DNA of 48,678 nt from the NCBI GenBank assembly GCA_023410025.1, contig JAEYQM010000002.1, forward strand, positions 1 to 48,678. Reading direction: 5' to 3'. The position numbers and the translations under genes are program-made. The notes beneath the pieces were generated by a model. That model searched no databases, had not been told where the DNA came from, and saw only the letters and a program-made list of their open reading frames with translations. This document shows, piece by piece, positions 25,524 through 33,700 of this stretch. The stretch comes from Bacillota bacterium (GTDB lineage: Bacteria; Bacillota_I; Bacilli_A; ML615J-28; CAG-698). How positions within the stretch are numbered: position 1 is the first letter of the stretch; the number at the start of each line of letters is the position of its first letter.

Positions 25524-26059
25524 AATATTTTTCTTAAGAATTTGTGTTTATATTTTAGAATACAATCATCAATTATTCTCATAGCATCTTCTCTTCCTAA
25601 TATTTCGGTAACAGATGTTTTTTTGTTTTCAAGTTCTTTATAAACTGTAAAGAAATGAGAAATTTCATCAAAAACATGAGCTGGAAGGTCTTTTATATCC
25701 TTATAGCAATTCATAGAAGGGTCACCTTCACAAATGGCAATAATTTTTTCATCAATTTCATCAGAATCAATCATTTTGATTACCCCGATTGGATAACATT
25801 TAACTAAACATAGTGGATCAATTACTTCATTACATAACACTAAAACATCTAGTGGGTCATTATCATCAGCATATGTTCTTGGAATAAACCCATAATTGGC
25901 TGGGTAATGAGTGGAAGTATATAAAACACGGTCTAATATTAATCTACCTGTTGTTTTATCTAATTCATATTTCATTTTACTTCCTTTAGATATTTCAATA
26001 CAAGCAATAAAATTATCTCTATTAATTCTTTTTTCTTCTATATCATGCCATATATTCAT
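25508..26059 (-). CDS. ppa: Inorganic pyrophosphatase, family I
   Basis: Soluble Mg-dependent pyrophosphatase that hydrolyses PPi released by biosynthetic reactions. The 183-residue chain has YPANYGFIPRTYADDNDPLDVLVL, which contains the DxDPxD signature, and CEGDPSMN and EISHFFTVYKELE near the C-terminus. A family I enzyme is less common in Firmicutes, which often use family II, so this is a mild point of interest. The ATG at 26059 follows AAAGG; it starts just behind the DUF1667 stop and ends the glp-type operon. Confidence 0.92.
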   Translation of the reverse strand: MNIWHDIEEKRINRDNFIACIEISKGSKMKYELDKTTGRLILDRVLYTSTHYPANYGFIPRTYADDNDPLDVLVLCNEVIDPLCLVKCYPIGVIKMIDSDEIDEKIIAICEGDPSMNCYKDIKDLPAHVFDEISHFFTVYKELENKKTSVTEILGREDAMRIIDDCILKYKHKFLRKILNMHE

Positions 26060-26060
26060 A

Positions 26061-26405
26061 TTATTTTTTCCTTTCAACACTTCTTGTCGCAATTATATCA
26101 GTAATTCCTAAACAGTCTTTGATTATAACTTGATGAAATTCTATGGGAGCTTCAAGACTAATTTTTCTAATTTCTTTAATTATATCATAAATTTGGTTTT
26201 TTGGTACATATTTATTTGTTTTTACGCTTACCATTTTCATATTTCCATTTTTGACTTCAATTGATGATGTAATTATACGCTTAGGATTATTTAATTCTTC
26301 TAAAGCATATTTTACCCCTCTATTACACATATTATTACTTACATTTTCACCATCAACTTTAAGCATACAGCCTCGTGGACAGACAATACAAACAAGTTCA
26401 GTCAT
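26061..26405 (-). CDS. DUF1667 cysteine protein of the glycerol dehydrogenase cluster
   Basis: This 114-residue protein has an N-terminal CIVCPRGC and a further Cys in NNMCNRG, giving four cysteines suited to an Fe-S cluster or zinc. DUF1667 proteins usually sit beside GlpA/GlpB-like flavoproteins, and this one overlaps the flavoprotein gene before it by eight nt. It is probably the third, small electron-transfer subunit of the glycerol 3-phosphate dehydrogenase, in the place held by GlpC elsewhere. That role is inferred from context. The ATG at 26405 has AGGTG upstream; an in-frame GTG nine nt earlier is inside that site. Confidence 0.82.
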   Translation of the reverse strand: MTELVCIVCPRGCMLKVDGENVSNNMCNRGVKYALEELNNPKRIITSSIEVKNGNMKMVSVKTNKYVPKNQIYDIIKEIRKISLEAPIEFHQVIIKDCLGITDIIATRSVERKK

Positions 26406-27630
26406 ACATAACACCTATTTCTATTTCCTCTGGATTATTTATATTTAATTTGATGCTTTCCATTAAACTTGGTAATAAATATGGCTTTTTTATCTTTTTT
26501 ATAATTTCATTTTTTTGTTTAACATATAAATAAACATCTTTTAGAGGTTTTTTTACTCTAAAGAATACTTCAACATTTTCATTTAACTTGATTTTTTGGG
26601 GAATTAAATATCCAATTAGTTTATCATGATGTAGATTGATTAATTGTTCTTCTTTAAGAAGCCCTTTTATATAATTTGCAGCACTAATTCCTGCTTTTCT
26701 ACCCTCTAAAGTTACATTATCAACTAAATCATGAACATGTAAGCTATTCCCACAAGAAAAGATTCCATTAACACTAGTTTGTAAATCTGAATTTACAACT
26801 GGTCCTTTAGTTACCTCATCCATTAATACACCCATTTCTTCTAATAGGTTATTTGATGGAATTAAACCAACTGATAATAGAAGACAATCACAATCAACTA
26901 AAAACTCACTACCTTCAATGAATTTTAAATTTTCATCAACTTTAGAAATTATCACTTTTTCTAATTTTTCTTCACCAATTATCTCTTTTACAGTATGGGA
27001 TAAGTATAATGGAATATTAAAATCATTCAAACATTGGACAATATTTCTATTTAATCCATTAGAATATGGCATTATTTCCGCAACCCCTAACACTTTAGCA
27101 CCCTCTAAAGTCATACGTCTAGCCATAATTAAACCTATATCACCACTTCCAAGGATAAATATCCTTTTACCCGTTAAATACCCTTCCATATTGACATATT
27201 TTTGAGCAAGACCAGCTGTGAATACTCCTGTTGGTCTAGTTCCCGGTATATTTATTGCCTCTTTTGTTCTTTCATAACAACCAGTTGATGAAATTATTGC
27301 CTTAGCCTTTATTTTTTGTAGGCCATCAATATTATTAATGTAAGTAATTACCTTATCTTTAGTAATATTAGTTACCATTGTGTTTGTTTTATAGGAAATA
27401 TTGCGATCATTAACCATTTTAATAAGATTATATGCATATTCTGGACCAGTTAGTTCTTCATTAAATATCTTTATACCAAAGCCATTGTGAATACATTGGT
27501 TTAGGATTCCTCCTAAATATTCATCTTTTTCTAAAATTAGGATTGATTTAATACCCTCTTCATGTGCACTAATGGCACTACTTAATCCACCACTACCTCC
27601 ACCAATTATTACTAAATCATAATGATTCAT
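26398..27630 (-). CDS. FAD/NAD-dependent oxidoreductase, GlpB-like subunit
   Basis: This flavoprotein of about 410 residues has an N-terminal FAD Rossmann motif VIIGGGSGGLSSA and a second nucleotide-binding motif FILGSGDIGLIMARR near residue 160, followed by GIFSCGN and a LEGRKAG end. It belongs to the pyridine nucleotide-disulfide oxidoreductase class. It overlaps the GlpA-like gene by 14 nt and the DUF1667 gene by eight, so the three are likely subunits of one complex that passes electrons from glycerol 3-phosphate to an acceptor such as NAD or a quinone. The ATG at 27630 follows GTAGGT. Confidence 0.85.
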   Translation of the reverse strand: MNHYDLVIIGGGSGGLSSAISAHEEGIKSILILEKDEYLGGILNQCIHNGFGIKIFNEELTGPEYAYNLIKMVNDRNISYKTNTMVTNITKDKVITYINNIDGLQKIKAKAIISSTGCYERTKEAINIPGTRPTGVFTAGLAQKYVNMEGYLTGKRIFILGSGDIGLIMARRMTLEGAKVLGVAEIMPYSNGLNRNIVQCLNDFNIPLYLSHTVKEIIGEEKLEKVIISKVDENLKFIEGSEFLVDCDCLLLSVGLIPSNNLLEEMGVLMDEVTKGPVVNSDLQTSVNGIFSCGNSLHVHDLVDNVTLEGRKAGISAANYIKGLLKEEQLINLHHDKLIGYLIPQKIKLNENVEVFFRVKKPLKDVYLYVKQKNEIIKKIKKPYLLPSLMESIKLNINNPEEIEIGVMYD

Positions 27631-29047
27631 AATCAATACCTACTTTAGAGAGAAATTTTGAGTTATTTCCTCCATCTAATACATCAACTTCGGGTATGTT
27701 TAGTTCTTCACTTAAAATTTTTATAACCCTTGGTTGACAAAATGAACCTTGGCATCTTCCAAAACCAGCTCTAACTCTTCTTTTTACGCCTTTAACTGTG
27801 GTTGCACCACAATTTCTTTTAATAGCATCTCTAATTTCAGCTTCAGTAACCTTTTCGCATCTACATATAATGTTGCCATACATACTGTTTTCTTTAATTA
27901 ATTTTTCTTTTTCTTCATCACTTAAACGATTAAATCTAACTTGTTTTCTTCTTATAGGGTTAAAATTAACATTTTTTACTAAATCAATTCGATTTTCAAG
28001 AATTTTTAGAACTTCCAAAGCTATTGCAGGTGATGCTACTAGTCCTGGAGACTGGATACCTGCAACATTTATAAAATTGGGACTTGCTTCTTCAATAATA
28101 AAATCTTCATTATCGCTTACAGCTCTATTTCCAGAAAATTGTTTTATCATATGTTTATAATTAATGTTTTCAATTATTTTGTTTGCTTTTTCTTTTACTT
28201 CATTAATTCCAGAATTTGTAATTCTTACGTCATCTTTGTCATCAACAAAATTACTTGATGGACCTATTAAATAGTTATAAGCTGTAGTTGGAGTAACTAA
28301 TACGCCTTTTCCTGCACTTGTAGGTGGGGTAAATATAACATATTTTAAGAAGTTTTTATCAAAATGATCTAAGACCATGTATTCACCACGTCTTGGTCTA
28401 ATCTTAAAATACGGATCATTTACCATTGAGTTTACTTCATCACTATGTAGACCAGCACAGTTAATAACAATTTTTGCCTTAATTTCCTCTTTTTTGGTAA
28501 TTACTGTAAAGTAATCTTCTTTTTTTATCGCAATTACTTCAGAATTTAGTTTGAGTTTAACTCCATTATCCATGGCATTTTCCATAAGGCCAATTGTTAA
28601 CTCAAATGGATTAATAATTCCGGCTGTTTTTGCGTATAAAGCACAAATTACATCTTTTGTAATATTAGGAACAAGTTTAATTACCTCATCCCTTGAGATA
28701 ATTTCAACTTCTACACCATTTTCATTAGCTCTATTTTTTAAAACTTCTAATACTTTTACTTCTTCTTCATTTCTGGATATTGTAAGGGAACCAGTTCTTA
28801 TAATTTCAACATCTAACTGCTCACATAAAGCATCAAACATTTTATTACCAATAACATTTAATTTTGCTTTTAAAGTATTAGGAAGTGGGTCATAACCTGA
28901 GTGTAAGATTGCACTATTAGCACCACTTGTTTTTAAACAAACATCATTTTCTTTTTCTAAAACAACTACATCGAGTTTGTAACTGGATAATAATCTGGCT
29001 ATACTACATCCAATTACGCCAGCACCAATTATAACAATATCATGCAT
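27617..29047 (-). CDS. GlpA-like glycerol 3-phosphate dehydrogenase with BFD-type Fe-S domain
   Basis: An FAD-dependent dehydrogenase of 476 residues. The DAO-type FAD domain (IVIIGAGVIGCSIARLL) covers about residues 1-370. A C-terminal bacterioferritin-associated-ferredoxin-like domain carries CRCEKVTEAEI and GRCQGSFC, the four cysteines of a [2Fe-2S] cluster. The domain order is that of anaerobic GlpA. Lying 12 nt behind glpK, it should oxidise the glycerol 3-phosphate that GlpK makes to dihydroxyacetone phosphate. A related L-2-hydroxyglutarate or hydroxyacid oxidase function cannot be ruled out on sequence alone. Confidence 0.85.
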   Translation of the reverse strand: MHDIVIIGAGVIGCSIARLLSSYKLDVVVLEKENDVCLKTSGANSAILHSGYDPLPNTLKAKLNVIGNKMFDALCEQLDVEIIRTGSLTISRNEEEVKVLEVLKNRANENGVEVEIISRDEVIKLVPNITKDVICALYAKTAGIINPFELTIGLMENAMDNGVKLKLNSEVIAIKKEDYFTVITKKEEIKAKIVINCAGLHSDEVNSMVNDPYFKIRPRRGEYMVLDHFDKNFLKYVIFTPPTSAGKGVLVTPTTAYNYLIGPSSNFVDDKDDVRITNSGINEVKEKANKIIENINYKHMIKQFSGNRAVSDNEDFIIEEASPNFINVAGIQSPGLVASPAIALEVLKILENRIDLVKNVNFNPIRRKQVRFNRLSDEEKEKLIKENSMYGNIICRCEKVTEAEIRDAIKRNCGATTVKGVKRRVRAGFGRCQGSFCQPRVIKILSEELNIPEVDVLDGGNNSKFLSKVGIDYESL

Positions 29048-29059
29048 ACGAATATCTCC

Positions 29060-30556
29060 TTATTTAAATATTCTTGAAGCCTCAATTGCTTTTTTCCACC
29101 CCTTATATAATTCTTCGCTTTTTTCTTTTGACATTTTTGGAAGGAACAATTGTTCTATTCCATGTAATTTAATTAGTTCATCTTTATTTTTCCATAATTT
29201 TGTTGCTAGACCGGCAAGGTAGGCTGCTCCTAAGGCGGTAGTTTCTAAGCATTCAGGTCGTAAAATCTTACAATCTAATATATCTGATTGAAATTGCATT
29301 AGGTAGTTATTGCCACTTGCACCACCATCTACTGCAAGGCTAGTTATTAAAATTTCTGAGTCTTTGACCATTACTTCCATAACATCTTTTGATTGGTAAG
29401 CAATTGATTCTACTGTTGCATTTATAAAATGTTCTTTTTTGGTTGCTTGGGTTAGGCCAAATACGGCTCCTCTTGCATCATTATCCCAATAAGGTGTCCC
29501 TAAACCGACAAATGCTGGAACAACGTAGACACCATTTGAACCTTTTATACGTTCTGAATATATTTCACAGTCTTTTGAGTTTTTAAACATTCTTAATCCA
29601 TCTCTTAACCATTGAATGGCACTTCCAGCAACAAATACAGATCCTTCAAGTGCATACTCAATTTTTCCATCAATTCCCCAAGCAATGGTTGTAAGTAGAC
29701 CATTTTTTGAATGAACCAACTTATCGTTAGTATTCATTAACATAAAACATCCTGTTCCATATGTGTTTTTTACATTTCCTGACTCAAAACAGCATTGACC
29801 AAAAAGGGATGCTTGTTGGTCGCCAATAATACTGGCAATTGGTAAATTTAAATTAGGAATTAAGTCATTTAGTTTTGTAGCTGTATCATATACCATACTA
29901 CTATTGACTACTTTAGGGAGTATTTGAATTGGAATATTAAACATATTAAGTAATTCTTGATCCCAATCAAGGCTATTGATGTTATATAACATAGTTCTAG
30001 AAGCATTTGAATAGTCAGTTATATGTGAAGATCCATTAGTTAATTTCCATACAAGATATGTATCAACCGTTCCGAAAAGGATATCTCCTTTTAATGCACT
30101 TTCATATACCCCTTTAACATTATCAAAAATCCACTTTATTTTACTTGCTGAGAAGTATGGGTTAATTAATAAACCAGTTTTTTGTTTGATTAGCTCACTA
30201 TAACCCTTTTTTTCAATATCATCACAAATTTCTTTTGATTGACGAGATTGCCATACTATGGCATTGTATACTGGTTTACCTGTATGTTTATCCCATAGTA
30301 TTGTTGTTTCTCTTTGGTTTGTTATACCAATTCCTGCAATTTCATTGGGTTTTATTAAATGACTATTTAAACATTCTTTAACAACCTGATAAATTGATTC
30401 CCATATTTCTAATGGATCTTGTTCTGCCCATCCACTAGATGGGGTAATCATTGAAATTGGCAATTGACTACTTGTTATAATCTTTCCATTACGATTAAAA
30501 ATAATGGCTCTTGATGATGTTGTTCCTTGGTCAATTGATAAAATGTATTTTTTCAT
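29060..30556 (-). CDS. glpK: Glycerol kinase
   Basis: GlpK phosphorylates glycerol to sn-glycerol 3-phosphate. The 498 residues carry the FGGY-family signatures: LSIDQGTTSSRAIIF at the N-terminus, GITNQRETTILWDKHTG, NTYGTGCFMLMNT, and GSAIQWLRDGL. It is the first gene of a glpK-glpA-glpB-DUF1667-ppa operon. No glycerol facilitator glpF is adjacent. TAGGAGAGAA gives a clear ribosome site. A possible promoter (TTGAAT, 17 nt, TATAGG on the minus strand near 30649-30678) would leave a leader of about 90 nt. Confidence 0.97.
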   Translation of the reverse strand: MKKYILSIDQGTTSSRAIIFNRNGKIITSSQLPISMITPSSGWAEQDPLEIWESIYQVVKECLNSHLIKPNEIAGIGITNQRETTILWDKHTGKPVYNAIVWQSRQSKEICDDIEKKGYSELIKQKTGLLINPYFSASKIKWIFDNVKGVYESALKGDILFGTVDTYLVWKLTNGSSHITDYSNASRTMLYNINSLDWDQELLNMFNIPIQILPKVVNSSMVYDTATKLNDLIPNLNLPIASIIGDQQASLFGQCCFESGNVKNTYGTGCFMLMNTNDKLVHSKNGLLTTIAWGIDGKIEYALEGSVFVAGSAIQWLRDGLRMFKNSKDCEIYSERIKGSNGVYVVPAFVGLGTPYWDNDARGAVFGLTQATKKEHFINATVESIAYQSKDVMEVMVKDSEILITSLAVDGGASGNNYLMQFQSDILDCKILRPECLETTALGAAYLAGLATKLWKNKDELIKLHGIEQLFLPKMSKEKSEELYKGWKKAIEASRIFK

Positions 30557-30813
30557 AATTCTCTCCTAAATTGATTTACTTTAACAATATTTCAAAAATA
30601 ATTTATATTTATGAGCAAAACCCATAAATTAGCCCTAAATTTAGCCTATAATCAATTTTTACACCTTATTCAACTAACAATTCATTTTGTATGAAAAATA
30701 TGGTAAAACTAAAAATTGGCAAAATAATTTTTAATTATTTAAAATATCTTTATTTTGTTATTAGATACTTATATTATATAATATTTTACTAAAAAAATAA
30801 ATATATTGGTAAA
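30557..30813. other. AT-rich intergenic region upstream of glpK
   Basis: About 257 nt between glpK and the terminator of the ABC importer. On the minus strand it holds a weak promoter-like pair, two GGCTAA/GGGCTAA direct repeats and an ATTTATG/CATAAAT hairpin of seven bp in the glpK leader. I see no open reading frame or known RNA. Confidence 0.4.
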
Positions 30814-30843
30814 TAAAAAGAGCATTAACATTTGTTAACGCTC
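30814..30843 (-). terminator. Terminator of the ABC importer operon
   Basis: GAGCATTAACA (30820-30830) and TGTTAACGCTC (30833-30843) form an 11-bp stem with one G-U on the minus strand. TTTTTATTT follows. Confidence 0.85.
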
Positions 30844-30850
30844 ATGATAA

Positions 30851-31849
30851 TTAATTATTTACAGCTTTCTTCGCATATTCAGTTGTAATAATTTTTGAAT
30901 ATTCAGGTTTTTTATCTAATGCATTTGCACTTTGCATGATTGTAATAAAGTGGTTGTAACTTTCTTCTGTTAGGATTGGGGTTTTTGCCCATGCTTCAAT
31001 TGACTTATATCTTTCAACAACCTTAGTTAAGTCATCAAGTGTTGAGTCACTAAAATGAGTAATACATGCTTCAGCAACTTCTCTTGCACTGTGAGAGTAT
31101 ACCCATTCTTGTGCTTTATAAATGGCATTTGTAAATTTTTGAGCTATTTCATCATTTTTATCTAAGAATGATTTTTGAGTGAAATAGTTTGTATATGGGA
31201 TGTTATTAGTAAATGAACCAATACTTGTTAATACATAACCATTATTTGCTTTTTCAAGTAAAGATGCAGTTGGTTCAAATAATGATACATAATCTCCTTG
31301 ACCACTAACAAATGCTCCAGCAATAGCAGCAAATTCAACATCTGATCTGATATTTACTTCTTTTGCTGGGTTATCTAAACCAGCATCTAATCCACTTTGT
31401 TTTAATACATACTCTAAAACCATAATTGGCATTCCGCCTTTTCTTCCACCTATAACTTCTGAGCCTTTCATCATTGAAAACTTAAAGTTATCTATTTTTT
31501 CTCTACCAACTAAGAAACTTCCATCTTTTTGGGTTAATTGGGCGAAATTAACCGCATAATCTTTTAATCCTTCGTTGTATACATAAATCGTTGCTTCTGC
31601 TCCCGCTAATCCAATTTGACAATCTCCACTAATTAATGCTGCCATAACTTTGTCAGCTCCTGGAGTAGTTACATAACTTACCTTTAAACCTTCTTCTTCA
31701 AAGAATCCTTTTGTAATAGCTACATATTGTGGTGCATAAAAGATTGAATGTGTTACTTCAGCAATTACAATATTAGTTGGATCTTTTTTGCGACATCCTA
31801 CTAATGAAAAGCTTAGTAGTATTAAAATTAATATTAATATTTTTTTCAA
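30851..31849 (-). CDS. NMT1/THI5-like substrate-binding lipoprotein
   Basis: A 332-residue lipoprotein of the SsuA/ThiY type. The signal peptide ends in SLVGC with the lipid-modified Cys at residue 19. The domain opens with AEVTHSIFYAPQYVAITKGFFEEEGLKV, typical of binding proteins for pyrimidine precursors, sulfonates or nitrate. The start is a TTG at 31849 with AAGGGAA six nt before it, inside the end of the permease gene. Expression is coupled to the permease and ATPase. There is no TPP riboswitch upstream, so a thiamine-precursor role is not supported by regulation. The substrate is unknown. Confidence 0.9.
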   Translation of the reverse strand: MKKILILILILLSFSLVGCRKKDPTNIVIAEVTHSIFYAPQYVAITKGFFEEEGLKVSYVTTPGADKVMAALISGDCQIGLAGAEATIYVYNEGLKDYAVNFAQLTQKDGSFLVGREKIDNFKFSMMKGSEVIGGRKGGMPIMVLEYVLKQSGLDAGLDNPAKEVNIRSDVEFAAIAGAFVSGQGDYVSLFEPTASLLEKANNGYVLTSIGSFTNNIPYTNYFTQKSFLDKNDEIAQKFTNAIYKAQEWVYSHSAREVAEACITHFSDSTLDDLTKVVERYKSIEAWAKTPILTEESYNHFITIMQSANALDKKPEYSKIITTEYAKKAVNN

Positions 31850-31852
31850 ATT

Positions 31853-32644
31853 TTATTCCCTTCCCTTTAATAATAATTTCTCAATTAAATCAACAATATA
31901 ATACATTAGAAATGCGAGAACTGCTAACACACTTACTCCCATCATAACTAAATCAAGTTTAAAAATTTGACCACCATACATTATCAAATAGCCAATACCT
32001 TTTCGTGAAACAATGTATTCTCCAACAATTACGCCAATCCAACTCATCCCAACATTTAGTTTTATTGTATGCATTAGATTAGGTAAGTTACTAGGAAATA
32101 CTAGTTTAGTAAAGATTTGTATTCTTGTTGCTTTAAAACTTTTCATCATTGTTATTTTTTCTTCATCAACACTTAAGAAGTAGTTTAGTGATGATAGAAT
32201 TGTAATAATTAAAAGAATAGAAATCGCAACAACGACAATTCCTTTTACCCCAGTTCCAGCCCATATTATCATTATAGGTGCAAGGGCTGTTTTTGGTAAT
32301 GCGTTTAAAACATTTAAAAAAGGTTTTAATAAATTTTCTAGCCATTTAAAATACCATAATAAAAAAGCAATAACAAAGCCACCAAAGCTACCAATTACTA
32401 CACCTAAGCAAGTTTCAAATAAAGATATTTGAATATGATCAAATAGAGTTTTATCATCAATATACTGCTTTAAAATTTTAAAGATTGATGAGGGGCGACT
32501 AAAGATAAAACTATTAATTACTTCGTATTTTGAGAGTAATTCCCAAATAACTAAAATCATAACAAATAGAGCAATTTGGGAAATTATTGTTATGATGCTT
32601 ACTCTTTTTTTCTTTCTTACAAGTTCTTTACATTCGTTATTCAT
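31853..32644 (-). CDS. ABC transporter permease, SsuC/ThiX type
   Basis: This 263-residue membrane subunit has about six helices. The EAA-like loop with GxxxxxxxxxLP reads FKATRIQIFTKLVFPSNLPNL, and LNALPKTALAPIMIIWAG is the family segment near residue 115. Its start overlaps the ATPase stop by eight nt, and the binding-protein gene follows after three nt. It is a type I importer permease. The closest subfamilies transport aliphatic sulfonates, taurine, nitrate or hydroxymethylpyrimidine. Nothing in the sequence decides between them. Confidence 0.9.
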   Translation of the reverse strand: MNNECKELVRKKKRVSIITIISQIALFVMILVIWELLSKYEVINSFIFSRPSSIFKILKQYIDDKTLFDHIQISLFETCLGVVIGSFGGFVIAFLLWYFKWLENLLKPFLNVLNALPKTALAPIMIIWAGTGVKGIVVVAISILLIITILSSLNYFLSVDEEKITMMKSFKATRIQIFTKLVFPSNLPNLMHTIKLNVGMSWIGVIVGEYIVSRKGIGYLIMYGGQIFKLDLVMMGVSVLAVLAFLMYYIVDLIEKLLLKGRE

Positions 32645-33371
32645 GATTTAGTCCCTCCCAAATCTTTTCAAAATACTCTTGAAATTTACTTACCTTTCTT
32701 CTTTCAACCGGGTCTAAATTACCTAAATTAATATCCAATCTTGTTTTAATACTTGCTGGACGACTTGTTAATACGACTATTCTATCGGACATACTAATGG
32801 CTTCACTTATGTCATGGGTTACTAAAATAGTTGTTTTATGCTCTTTTTTAATAATCTTAAACACATCCTCAGAAACCTTTAATTTGGTTAGATAATCAAG
32901 TGAGGCAAATGGTTCATCAAGTAATAATATATCAGGATTGGTTGCTAGGGTTCTTATTAAAGCGACTCTTTGACGCATACCACCACTAAGTTGTCTTGGG
33001 TAATAATTTCTAAACTCCCATAAGCCATAATCTTTAAGCATTTTGTCGACTCTATTTATTGTATTTTCATTTATATTTTTTTGAATACTTAAACCTAATA
33101 AGACATTTTTATATATAGTTTGCCAATTAAGAAGATGATCCCTTTGGAACATATATCCGACATTTCCATTTAGTTCTACATTACCACTTGTAGGTTTAAT
33201 TAATCCCGATATAAGATTTAGTATTGTGGACTTACCGCTTCCGCTAGGTCCTAAGATTGAAAATATTTCTCCTTGTTTAACTTCAAGGTTTATATTTTCT
33301 AATACTCGTATACTTTCTTTATTATTACAGAAGTCCTTGTAAACATTTTGAAAGCTTAGTACATTCAACAT
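32637..33371 (-). CDS. ABC transporter ATP-binding protein, SsuB/ThiZ type
   Basis: The 244-residue ATPase of the importer has Walker A GPSGSGKST, Q-loop GYMFQRDHLL, signature LSGGMRQR, Walker B ILLLDEPFASLD and switch His in VTHD. GYMFQRDHLLNWQT is characteristic of the nitrate/sulfonate/taurine ATPase subfamily. It is the first gene of the operon, so the order is ATPase, permease, binding protein. AAAGGGGG gives a strong ribosome site four nt before the ATG. Confidence 0.93.
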   Translation of the reverse strand: MLNVLSFQNVYKDFCNNKESIRVLENINLEVKQGEIFSILGPSGSGKSTILNLISGLIKPTSGNVELNGNVGYMFQRDHLLNWQTIYKNVLLGLSIQKNINENTINRVDKMLKDYGLWEFRNYYPRQLSGGMRQRVALIRTLATNPDILLLDEPFASLDYLTKLKVSEDVFKIIKKEHKTTILVTHDISEAISMSDRIVVLTSRPASIKTRLDINLGNLDPVERRKVSKFQEYFEKIWEGLNHE

Positions 33372-33459
33372 TTATCCCCCTTTCAATATCAATACTATTA
33401 TATTAAATTATAAATTTATTGAATAGGCAAAAAAATATTTTTAAAAAAAAGCATTTTTA

Positions 33460-33488
33460 TTGAAAAATTTTATTACTTTGTGTATAAT
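33460..33488 (+). promoter_or_regulatory. Promoter of the candidate small RNA
   Basis: TTGAAA (33460-33465), exactly 17 nt, then TATAAT (33483-33488). This is one of the best sigma-A matches in the window, and it points away from both neighbouring minus-strand genes. Confidence 0.8.
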
Positions 33489-33494
33489 ATAACC

Positions 33495-33632
33495 AGGTAG
33501 TATATAAAGCAACTAATTAATTAATTTATATTTCCCTCAAACAATTATTTAATATTTTTTATATACTACCAAATTTATATACCTTCTCTTTTTATACATG
33601 AAACTACTCTTTCCCTCAGAGTAGTTTTTTTT
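33495..33632 (+). ncRNA. Candidate small regulatory RNA with duplicated UUUCCCUC loops
   Basis: A strong promoter and a strong terminator bound about 138 nt with no coding frame beyond eight codons. The 5' half folds into a long hairpin: GGTAGTATATAAA (33496-33508) pairs perfectly with 33558-33570, and an inner ATTAATTAATT/AATTATTTAAT helix has one mismatch. The apical loop shows UUUCCCUC. After a pyrimidine-rich linker (ACCTTCTC) the terminator hairpin has the loop UUCCCUC. The nine bases TTTCCCTCA are identical in both loops (33531-33539 and 33610-33618). Loops of this kind pair with Shine-Dalgarno sites in known Firmicute small RNAs. It is not clearly 6S RNA or any class I recognise. Confidence 0.65.
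33602..33632 (+). terminator. Terminator of the candidate small RNA
   Basis: AACTACTCT (33602-33610) and AGAGTAGTT (33618-33626) form a 9-bp stem with loop TTCCCTC and an eight-T tail on the plus strand. Confidence 0.9.
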
Positions 33633-33637
33633 GCGTT

Positions 33638-33679
33638 AAAAAAGTATTAGTAAACAATTTTAATGTCTACTAATACTTT
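33638..33679 (-). terminator. Terminator of the Na/Pi cotransporter
   Basis: AAAGTATTAGTA (33641-33652) and TACTAATACTTT (33668-33679) form a 12-bp stem with a 15-nt loop. Six T residues follow on the minus strand. It insulates the small RNA locus. Confidence 0.8.
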
Positions 33680-33700
33680 AATTTTTGTTCTTAGGTAATA

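Noticed and set aside
33598..33624. Eight-codon frame starting ATGAAACTACTC
   Set aside because: It has no ribosome site and lies within the terminator hairpin.
33495..33632. 6S RNA
   Set aside because: The RNA is short and lacks a clear central open bubble in a long rod; the terminator hairpin and duplicated C-rich loops fit a base-pairing regulator better.
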